18,543 bases of DNA from Oscillospiraceae bacterium (GTDB lineage: Bacteria; Bacillota; Clostridia; Oscillospirales; Ruminococcaceae). The notes under the pieces are model-generated. The model was not told the DNA's origin. It saw only the letters and a list, made by a program, of their open reading frames with translations, and did not search any database. Both the position numbers and the translations under genes were made by a program. The stretch is from NCBI GenBank assembly GCA_016303235.1, contig JAEDMB010000026.1, positions 1 through 18,543 on the forward strand, written 5' to 3'. Of this stretch, positions 6,682-13,196 are shown piece by piece. How positions within the stretch are numbered: position 1 is the first letter of the stretch; each line of letters opens with the position of its first letter.

Positions 6682-8109
6682 ATGGTTTTTTCAAGGCTTT
6701 TCTTTATTTTCTTCTTTTTCGTGATATGTATAATTGCTTATGCGTCTTCCGGAAGCATAAAACAAAAAAATACTATCCTGTTAATTGCATCTCTTATTTT
6801 TTACGCTTGGGGTGAACCCCTTTATATCCTTCTCCTGCTTATAAGCTCGGTTATAAATTATCTTTCCGCACTCGCAATAGAACATTTCAGAGGAAAAACT
6901 CTGGATTCCGTATTCACTTTTCTTGCAGTAGCTTTCAATCTTCTTGCTCTCGGATATTACAAGTACAGCGGTTTTATTGCCGAAAATATAAATGCTCTTT
7001 TCAGCTCCGATATTATACCTGTTCCCGATATTGACCATATGCCAATCGGTATCAGTTTCTTTACTTTTCAGACTATATCATATATTATAGACTGTCACTG
7101 GGAGGAAGTTCACGCTGAAAAAAGTTATCCGAATTTCCTTATGTATCTTTCACTTTTCCCTCAGCTTATTGCAGGCCCTATTGTAAGATACAGCACTGTT
7201 TCAGAAGAAATTCAGAACCGCAAAATCTGCATAAGCGATATAAGATACGGGCTTAACAGATTTATTCTCGGACTTTCAAAAAAAGTAATTCTTGCTGATA
7301 ATCTCTATGAAATCGTTAAAAATATCTTTGGTGAGGCAAAAAACGATTTCGCAAACGTCAATAATGCTACTTTTGTCGGAGCGTGGCTCGGTGCAATTGT
7401 TTACGCTATGTACATATATTTTGACTTCTCCGGCTATTCCGATATGGCTATCGGTATGGGCAGAATATTCGGCTTCCATTTTGATGAAAACTTCAATCAC
7501 CCGTTTATCTGCAAGGACGTTACGGAATTCTGGCAGAGATGGCATATATCTTTAAGTACATTTTTCCGTGACTATCTCCTTTATGTTCCGATTTTCGGAA
7601 AAAGAAGAAAATACGGCGGTCTTTTCCTCGTATGGTTCTGTACCGGATTATGGCACGGTGCAAGCTGGAACTTCATAATATGGGGGCTTTACTATGGCTT
7701 GTTCGTTTTCCTGGAAATGAAAATCGGCAAAAAGAAAATGAAATCAATTCCGGTTGCTTTAAGACATATATACAACAAGCTTGTAATTATCATAGGATTC
7801 GGAATCTTCTACTTTGAAGATTTAGGCAAGCTCGGAACTTTCCTCAAAACTCTTTTCGGATTCGGCGGAAACGGTTTTATAAGCAGTATCGATAAAATGT
7901 CATTCGTAAATAATATGTTCCTTATAATTCTTGCTGTCGTATGCACATTTCCGATACTTGATATATTCAAAAAACTTAGTGATAAATCCTATACCGCACA
8001 GGTTGCAATTTCATTCAGCACTACATGGGTCTGTGCTTTTCTGCTCCTGCTTTGCAGTCTTCTGCTTGTCAATTCAACAAATCAGCCGTTCCTTTATTTC
8101 AGATTCTAA
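6682..8109 (+). CDS. MBOAT-family O-acyltransferase (AlgI/DltB-like)
   Basis: Polytopic membrane acyltransferase of 475 residues, expected to pass an acyl group from a cytosolic carrier across or through the membrane to an extracellular acceptor. The family core is clear: PIGISFFTFQTISYIID (121-137), FPQLIAGPIVRY (159-170), FDFSGYSDMAIGMG (247-260) and FWQRWHISLSTFFRDYL (283-299). The last two blocks hold the family's two histidines, here His288 and His325, the latter in TGLWHGASWNF. About ten or more hydrophobic segments span the chain. An AGGCAGG ribosome site sits 10 bases before the ATG. The next gene encodes an AlgX/AlgJ-like partner, the usual companion of AlgI-type MBOATs. The donor is inferred to be the acyl carrier protein at 11310-11552; the acceptor polymer is unknown. 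Confidence 0.93.
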   Translation: MVFSRLFFIFFFFVICIIAYASSGSIKQKNTILLIASLIFYAWGEPLYILLLLISSVINYLSALAIEHFRGKTLDSVFTFLAVAFNLLALGYYKYSGFIAENINALFSSDIIPVPDIDHMPIGISFFTFQTISYIIDCHWEEVHAEKSYPNFLMYLSLFPQLIAGPIVRYSTVSEEIQNRKICISDIRYGLNRFILGLSKKVILADNLYEIVKNIFGEAKNDFANVNNATFVGAWLGAIVYAMYIYFDFSGYSDMAIGMGRIFGFHFDENFNHPFICKDVTEFWQRWHISLSTFFRDYLLYVPIFGKRRKYGGLFLVWFCTGLWHGASWNFIIWGLYYGLFVFLEMKIGKKKMKSIPVALRHIYNKLVIIIGFGIFYFEDLGKLGTFLKTLFGFGGNGFISSIDKMSFVNNMFLIILAVVCTFPILDIFKKLSDKSYTAQVAISFSTTWVCAFLLLLCSLLLVNSTNQPFLYFRF

Positions 8110-8126
8110 TGCGGAGTGTTTCTAAA

Positions 8127-9503
8127 ATGTCAGATGAAAAACTTTTAAAGAAAAAGCGTGCAAAACTTAATAAAAAACTTGATTTTCTGAATGTTATGGT
8201 TATTATGATAATTCTGATTGTAGGCTTTATATACCTCATTGCTTTCAAGCGTGAAACCGTTTCAAACGAGGAAAACAGAAACCTTACAAAATTTCCGGAA
8301 TTTTCAATCGAAAGCTATCTGAGCGGAAAATATACAGAGGGAATTGCAAAATATTATGATGATACTGTTCCTAACAGAAGTCAGCTGAAAAAATTTATTG
8401 CAACCTATATTATACCTCTGAAAGGTCTTGAATACGGTGATGATAACCTTATAATCTATCAGAACAACAACGGCGGTGAAAAAAAGCCCGATGACAAGCC
8501 TGCTGTTACTTCACAAATTACATCTGCTTTAGTTTCCGCTACAAATACAGATACACAGACTAATACTACTACCGTAACTACAACTACTGTTCCCGACAAT
8601 CATAATCCTGCTGTAAACGGCGGTGAAATTGCAAATAATATAGTTGTCGTAAATAACAGAGGTCTTATGCTTTACGGAGGAGGTATGGAAAACGGTGCTG
8701 AATATGCATCTATCCTTAATGAATATAAAAAACAGCTCGGAAAAGATGTCAATGTTTATTCTATGGTCTGCCCTACTGCCGTATCCTACTATATGCCCGA
8801 AAATTATCTCGACCTTACCGCAAGTGAGGAGGATAATATTAAAAATATCAATGACAATCTGAAAGATGTCATTCCTGTTGATATATTCAATGCTCTGCTT
8901 TATCACAAAAATGAAGATATTTATACACGCACTGACCATCACTGGTCACAGCTTGGTGCATATTATGCTTCACAGGAATTTGCAAAAATTGCTGATGTTC
9001 CTTTTGCGGATATTTCAAAATACAAAAAAGTATCTCTCCCGAATTATGTCGGAACTCTTTACGGATATACCCAAAGCTCCGCACTTATAAACAATCCCGA
9101 AAACTTTGTATACTATATTCCGCCTAATTCATATACTACTACATACTATTCAACAGATTTTACTGACCCCACAGAGGGAGAACTGCTCCTTGACCCCTCT
9201 CCTATGGCAGAATCAAGCTATTATCTGATATTTATGGGCGGTGACGAAAAAATTACCCATATCAATACCGACTGCAAAAACGGCAGAAATCTCGTTATAT
9301 TCAAGGACAGCTACGGAAATGCCGTTGTACCTAATTTAACAAGCTCATTTGAAAATATCTATGTCTGTGATATGCGTCACTTTGAACTTAATTCAATAGA
9401 ATTTATTAAACAGGTTGAGGCTACTGATGTTCTTTTCACTATGAATACATTCAGTGCAACCGGTGGAAATTATACTCACCTTAGAGACATTATGAATCAA
9501 TAA
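8127..9503 (+). CDS. DHHW-family SGNH-like protein (AlgX/AlgJ/DltD-type partner)
   Basis: Membrane-anchored extracellular SGNH-hydrolase-like protein of 458 residues. A lysine-rich N terminus (7-17) precedes one membrane anchor (about 20-40). The diagnostic TDHHWSQLG motif (Asp270, His272) and the later FKDSYGNA (Ser395) give the permuted catalytic triad order seen in AlgX. The nucleophile therefore follows the D-x-H pair, as expected for an O-acyl transfer partner of the MBOAT. Residues about 113-165 form a low-complexity Thr/Asn-rich linker that interrupts the domain. I chose the ATG at 8127 because GGAG (8113-8116) is 10 bases upstream. An ATG overlapping the MBOAT stop (8109) is an alternative that adds six residues. 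A much longer reading from 8025 would lie inside the MBOAT gene. Confidence 0.88.
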   Translation: MSDEKLLKKKRAKLNKKLDFLNVMVIMIILIVGFIYLIAFKRETVSNEENRNLTKFPEFSIESYLSGKYTEGIAKYYDDTVPNRSQLKKFIATYIIPLKGLEYGDDNLIIYQNNNGGEKKPDDKPAVTSQITSALVSATNTDTQTNTTTVTTTTVPDNHNPAVNGGEIANNIVVVNNRGLMLYGGGMENGAEYASILNEYKKQLGKDVNVYSMVCPTAVSYYMPENYLDLTASEEDNIKNINDNLKDVIPVDIFNALLYHKNEDIYTRTDHHWSQLGAYYASQEFAKIADVPFADISKYKKVSLPNYVGTLYGYTQSSALINNPENFVYYIPPNSYTTTYYSTDFTDPTEGELLLDPSPMAESSYYLIFMGGDEKITHINTDCKNGRNLVIFKDSYGNAVVPNLTSSFENIYVCDMRHFELNSIEFIKQVEATDVLFTMNTFSATGGNYTHLRDIMNQ

Positions 9504-9517
9504 AAGGAGTTTTCGTC

Positions 9518-11317
9518 TTGAAAGAATTAACATTCCCTTTTGACAACAGCTACATTATCAAAAACAAAAAGAAAATCAAAAAAGCTCTGCTGAATAACAA
9601 TTCCGTACGCATTAAAAAGAAAATCGCTGTACTCTGCGGTTCAACTGCAAATGATATTGTTTCAGCTCTTGAACTCTTTCTGCTTGATTACGGTATTGAA
9701 CCGGATTTCTATATATCAGAATACAACAAATACTGGGAAGATGCCGTTTTCGGAAATCCTGAACTTGAAGATTTTCAGCCCGATATTATTATTATTCACA
9801 CTACTTCACGCAATATCACCGAATTGCCGGAAAGCTTTTCAGAATCAAAGGAATCAGTCATTCAGAGAATAAATTCACAGTTTGAAAAATTCTGTCAGAT
9901 GTGGGAAAAGCTTGAACGCTTTAAATGCCCCGTAATTCAGAATAACTTTGAAACTCCTCTGCTACGTCCAACTGGTAACGCTGATTTCTGGGAAATTCAT
10001 GGGAAAACATTCTTTATAAATTCCCTTAATATCAGGCTTGCCGAATATGCACAGTCTCATGAAAATTTCTACATAAATGATATAAATTACCTTGCATCAT
10101 GTTTCGGTCTCGAAAAATGGCATGATTCCTCATACTGGTATATGTACAAATATGCTATGTCACTCAATGCCGTTCCGGAAGTTGCTTACAGTCTCGCATG
10201 CATAATAAAATCCATATACGGAAAAAATAAAAAGCTAATCGCTCTCGATTTGGATAATACTCTCTGGGGCGGTGTTATCGGCGATGACGGTCAGGAAGGT
10301 ATCGAAATAGGTCACGAAACTGCTGAAGCCGAAGCCTTTGAAGAATTTCAGCGTTCTGTAAAGGATTATAAAAAATTCGGCGTACTTCTCGGAGTATGCT
10401 CCAAAAATGACGAATCAAATGCACTTCTCGGTCTTAATCACCCCGAAACTGTTCTCACTCCCGATGATTTCGTAAGCATTAAGGCTAACTGGAATCCAAA
10501 AGACCAGAATCTTATGGAAATGTCATCTGAATTATCACTTCTCCCCGAAAGCTTTGTATTTGTTGACGACAATCCTGCTGAATGTCATATCGCTGAATCA
10601 CAGATTGCCGGAATTAATACAGTAAATTTCAAAACAGTTCAGGAGGCATCTTATAAGCTCAGCCGTTCGGGATTCTTTGAACTCACAAAGCTTTCTTCCG
10701 ATGACCTCAAAAGAAATGATATGTATATTGCAAATGCAAAGCGTGAATCACAGAAAAAAAGCTTTGCTGATTACAGTGAATATCTCCTCAGCCTTGATAT
10801 GAATGCTGTTATTGAAGATTTCAAGCCCGTTTACTTACAGCGTATAACTCAGCTTACAAACAAAAGCAATCAGTTCAATCTCACTACAAAACGCTATTCC
10901 GATACTGATATGCAGAAAGTTTTTGAAAGTGACAGATATATAAGGCTTTACGGCAGACTTTCCGACCGTTTCGGTGATAACGGTATTGTATCAGTCGTAA
11001 TAGGAGAAAAAAACAATGATAATCTCAGTATAGATTTATGGCTTATGAGTTGCCGTGTTCTCAAGCGTGAAATGGAATACGCTATGCTTGATACTCTCGT
11101 ATCAGAATGTAAAAAGCAGAATATCCGCACCATCACAGGCTACTATTTCAAAACACCTAAAAATAACATGGTATCTGAATTATATAAAGACTTCGGATTT
11201 GACCTTGTGAAAAAATTTGAAAACGGCGATTCCGTATGGAAACTTGATATTTCAGATTATAAAAACCTTAACCATGCTATAAAAATAAATGAAAGTGAGT
11301 ATATTCAAAATGGATAA
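9518..11317 (+). CDS. FkbH-like HAD-IIIC enzyme (predicted acyl loading onto carrier protein)
   Basis: Three-part protein of 599 residues. Residues about 35-230 match the SGNH-like N-terminal region of FkbH/BF1531-type proteins. Residues about 238-360 are a HAD-IIIC domain with ALDLDNTLWGG (Asp244, Asp246, Thr248), VCSKND (Ser295) and FVFVDDNPAE (Asp350, Asp351). Residues about 440-590 are a GNAT-like domain opening with QLTNKSNQFNLTTKRY, an FkbH hallmark. FkbH enzymes are known to dephosphorylate 1,3-bisphosphoglycerate and load glyceryl onto an acyl carrier protein. The overlapping ACP gene downstream fits that reaction, but other small acyl groups cannot be excluded. The TTG start is supported by AAGGAG (9504-9509) eight bases upstream. 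No phosphopantetheinyl transferase is nearby. Confidence 0.88.
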   Translation: MKELTFPFDNSYIIKNKKKIKKALLNNNSVRIKKKIAVLCGSTANDIVSALELFLLDYGIEPDFYISEYNKYWEDAVFGNPELEDFQPDIIIIHTTSRNITELPESFSESKESVIQRINSQFEKFCQMWEKLERFKCPVIQNNFETPLLRPTGNADFWEIHGKTFFINSLNIRLAEYAQSHENFYINDINYLASCFGLEKWHDSSYWYMYKYAMSLNAVPEVAYSLACIIKSIYGKNKKLIALDLDNTLWGGVIGDDGQEGIEIGHETAEAEAFEEFQRSVKDYKKFGVLLGVCSKNDESNALLGLNHPETVLTPDDFVSIKANWNPKDQNLMEMSSELSLLPESFVFVDDNPAECHIAESQIAGINTVNFKTVQEASYKLSRSGFFELTKLSSDDLKRNDMYIANAKRESQKKSFADYSEYLLSLDMNAVIEDFKPVYLQRITQLTNKSNQFNLTTKRYSDTDMQKVFESDRYIRLYGRLSDRFGDNGIVSVVIGEKNNDNLSIDLWLMSCRVLKREMEYAMLDTLVSECKKQNIRTITGYYFKTPKNNMVSELYKDFGFDLVKKFENGDSVWKLDISDYKNLNHAIKINESEYIQNG

Positions 11318-11552
11318 GAAAAATGTAAATGAACGTCTCAACAAGGTTTTCAGAGATGTTTTTGATGATGATTCTATAACTGTAAACGACAGCACTACTT
11401 CCGCTGACATCGAAGACTGGGACAGCATTGAACATATCACGCTTATCGATGCTGTTGAACACGAATTTAAAATGCGTTTCAAAATGAAAGAAGTTTCGGG
11501 AATGAAAAATGTCGGAGAGATGATTTCAATTATTCTCGAAAGAGGAAAATAA
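11310..11552 (+). CDS. Acyl carrier protein
   Basis: Small acidic four-helix carrier of 80 residues. The motif WDSIEHITLIDAVEHEF contains the serine (Ser39) that would carry the 4'-phosphopantetheine arm, with the family's usual D-S before a hydrophobic residue. The start at 11310 overlaps the end of the FkbH-like gene by eight bases, so the two proteins are probably made together. An upstream in-frame ATG at 11289 would give 87 residues, but the GAAAGTGAG ribosome-site-like stretch (11291-11299) is spaced correctly only for 11310. It is dedicated to this operon rather than to fatty acid synthesis, judging by the setting between an FkbH-like enzyme and an MBOAT system. It plays the part that DltC has in the Dlt pathway. 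Confidence 0.92.
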   Translation: MDKKNVNERLNKVFRDVFDDDSITVNDSTTSADIEDWDSIEHITLIDAVEHEFKMRFKMKEVSGMKNVGEMISIILERGK

Positions 11553-11554
11553 GC

Positions 11555-12376
11555 TTGAAAAAATCAGGCATATCAACGAAAAAGAAAATCAGACGCAGTA
11601 TAATAATTATATTGCTTATTCTGATTTTCTTTGTTTATGGTTTCACTCTCCAGACTGTAAGATATAAAACAGAATCCGACAAAATAACAGAAAAAATAAA
11701 AATAGTGTTTCTCTCCGACCTTCATAACTGTTTCTATGGCGGATTCGACCAGTCCGGACTTTCAAAAAGAATAGATAAAGAAAATCCCGATATCGTTATT
11801 TTCGGCGGAGATGTTATTGATGAATACGGCAGTACAAAATTTGCTTTGAAGATTATGAGCGATACCGTCAAAAAGTATCCCTGTTACTATACCGCCGGCA
11901 ATCATGAAGGCTCACGTGATGATAACAAGGATTTTCACCAACAGGTAAAAAATCTCGGAATAACTGTTCTTGAGGGGAAAAATTCAGAAATTATTATAAA
12001 AAATCAGAAAATCAATATTGCCGGAATAGTAAATGCAAATTATTACAGTGAAGAATCTATTCTTAATTTGAGCAGTCCGGACTGCTATAATATACTTATT
12101 ATGCATGAGCCACAGCAGATTGAATATGTTATTGATTCCGGATTTGATTTGGTTCTTTCCGGTCACGCTCATGGCGGTCAGTGGCGACTTCCCTTTATAC
12201 TCGAACAAGGTCTTTACTCTCCCGACCAGGGAATTTTTCCTGACTATACAAACGGTATTTATAATTATGAAAATACTACCCATATCATAAGCAAGGGGCT
12301 TGCAAGACCTCTGAGAATGATTTTTATTCCCAGAATTTACAACCGCCCTGAATTTACTTTAATCGAAATTTCTTAA
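11555..12376 (+). CDS. Membrane-anchored metallophosphoesterase (YkuE-like)
   Basis: Calcineurin-like phosphoesterase of 273 residues with an N-terminal basic stretch and one membrane helix (about 13-34). The metal-binding motifs appear in order: SDLH (Asp55, His57), GGDVID (Asp86), GNHE (Asn116, His117), MHEP (His184) and SGHAHGGQ (His204, His206). The final GLARPLRMIFIPRIYNRPE is typical of the YkuE/LpxG-like group, which acts on lipid- or nucleotide-linked phosphodiesters at the membrane. The TTG start has AGAGGA (11541-11546) eight bases upstream, and only two bases separate it from the ACP stop. Its place as the last gene of the acyl-transfer operon hints at trimming a lipid- or polymer-linked intermediate, but this is an inference. 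It could equally be a general phosphoesterase riding on the operon. Confidence 0.87.
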   Translation: MKKSGISTKKKIRRSIIIILLILIFFVYGFTLQTVRYKTESDKITEKIKIVFLSDLHNCFYGGFDQSGLSKRIDKENPDIVIFGGDVIDEYGSTKFALKIMSDTVKKYPCYYTAGNHEGSRDDNKDFHQQVKNLGITVLEGKNSEIIIKNQKINIAGIVNANYYSEESILNLSSPDCYNILIMHEPQQIEYVIDSGFDLVLSGHAHGGQWRLPFILEQGLYSPDQGIFPDYTNGIYNYENTTHIISKGLARPLRMIFIPRIYNRPEFTLIEIS

Positions 12377-12381
12377 TACTC

Positions 12382-12410
12382 TTGTTTTTTTATAAAATAT
12401 GTGTTATAAT
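12382..12410 (+). promoter_or_regulatory. Promoter before rlmB
   Basis: A weak -35 box TTGTTT (12382-12387), a 17-base spacer and a perfect -10 box TATAAT (12405-12410) lie 38 bases before the rlmB ATG and just after the phosphoesterase stop. No hairpin terminator is visible between the two genes, so some read-through from the upstream operon is possible. Confidence 0.65.
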
Positions 12411-12448
12411 CAGTTTACAAAGAATATATAGAAAGCAGGCAAAAATTT

Positions 12449-13192
12449 ATGACAGACAATAAAAACAGCGGAGATATTATTGCAGGAAGAAATCCTGTTA
12501 TAGAGGCTCTGAAATCAGGAAAGCTTATAGATACTGTCTATATCAGCGGTGAAGGCGGAAGTCTTAACCTTATAAGACGTCTTGCAAAAGAAAAAAATAT
12601 AGTCGTCAAGGATACTCAGGATAAAAAGCTCTCTGCACTCTGCAATAACGCATCACATCAGGGTGTCGTTGCGGTCGGTGCTTACAGTGAATATATTTCA
12701 GTTGAGGACTTGCTCGCAATATCAAAAGAAAAAGGCACTAAGCCATTTATAATAATATGCGATGAAATCGAAGACCCCCATAATCTCGGTGCTATTATCA
12801 GAACGGCGGAATCTGCCGGTGCTGACGGAATTATTATACCTAAACGTCACTGTGCATCAATTTCACCTACTGTATACAAAACATCTGCCGGTGCAGTAAG
12901 TTGGCTACCAATTGCAAAAGTATCAAATCTTGCATCAACAATAGATTTTCTCAAGGAAAACGGTGTATGGATTTACGGCACTGACGCTTCCGGCGAGGAC
13001 TATTCAAAAACAGATTTCACCGGTGCATGTGCAATTGTCATCGGCTCGGAGGGTTTCGGCATGAGCCGTCTTATTCAGAAAAAATGCGATTTTCTGGTAA
13101 AGCTCCCTATGCTCGGAAAAATTACTTCTCTTAATGCCTCTGTTGCAGGCGGAATATTTATGTACGAAGTTGTCAGACAGCGGAGGGCATAA
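12449..13192 (+). CDS. rlmB: RlmB/TrmH-family rRNA 2'-O-ribose methyltransferase
   Basis: SPOUT-class, SAM-dependent methyltransferase of 247 residues that modifies a ribose 2'-OH, most likely in 23S rRNA. The N-terminal RNA-binding domain opens with IIAGRNPVIEAL (10-21) and includes the HQGVVAV motif. The knotted SpoU domain shows the three class motifs: EIEDPHNLGAIIRTAE, VIGSEGFGM, and LPMLGKITSLNASVAGGIFMYE. GCAGG (12435-12439) stands nine bases before the ATG. In many Firmicutes this gene follows cysS and mrnC. Here it has its own promoter and instead leads two envelope-type genes, with only four bases to the next start. The exact target nucleotide (G2251-type or another) cannot be decided from sequence alone. 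Confidence 0.9.
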   Translation: MTDNKNSGDIIAGRNPVIEALKSGKLIDTVYISGEGGSLNLIRRLAKEKNIVVKDTQDKKLSALCNNASHQGVVAVGAYSEYISVEDLLAISKEKGTKPFIIICDEIEDPHNLGAIIRTAESAGADGIIIPKRHCASISPTVYKTSAGAVSWLPIAKVSNLASTIDFLKENGVWIYGTDASGEDYSKTDFTGACAIVIGSEGFGMSRLIQKKCDFLVKLPMLGKITSLNASVAGGIFMYEVVRQRRA

Positions 13193-13196
13193 TAAA

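Noticed and set aside
11555..11660. Twin-arginine signal in the metallophosphoesterase (KIRRS)
   Set aside because: The residues after the arginine pair do not fit the Tat consensus and the hydrophobic stretch looks like an ordinary membrane anchor.
12377..12448. Possible terminator at the T-run after the phosphoesterase gene
   Set aside because: No stem precedes the T-run; the run is better explained as part of the rlmB -35 and spacer region.
13134..13196. Longer N terminus for the pseudo-ATPase
   Set aside because: It overlaps the conserved C-terminal motif of rlmB in another frame; the ATG at 13197 has GGAGGG nine bases upstream.
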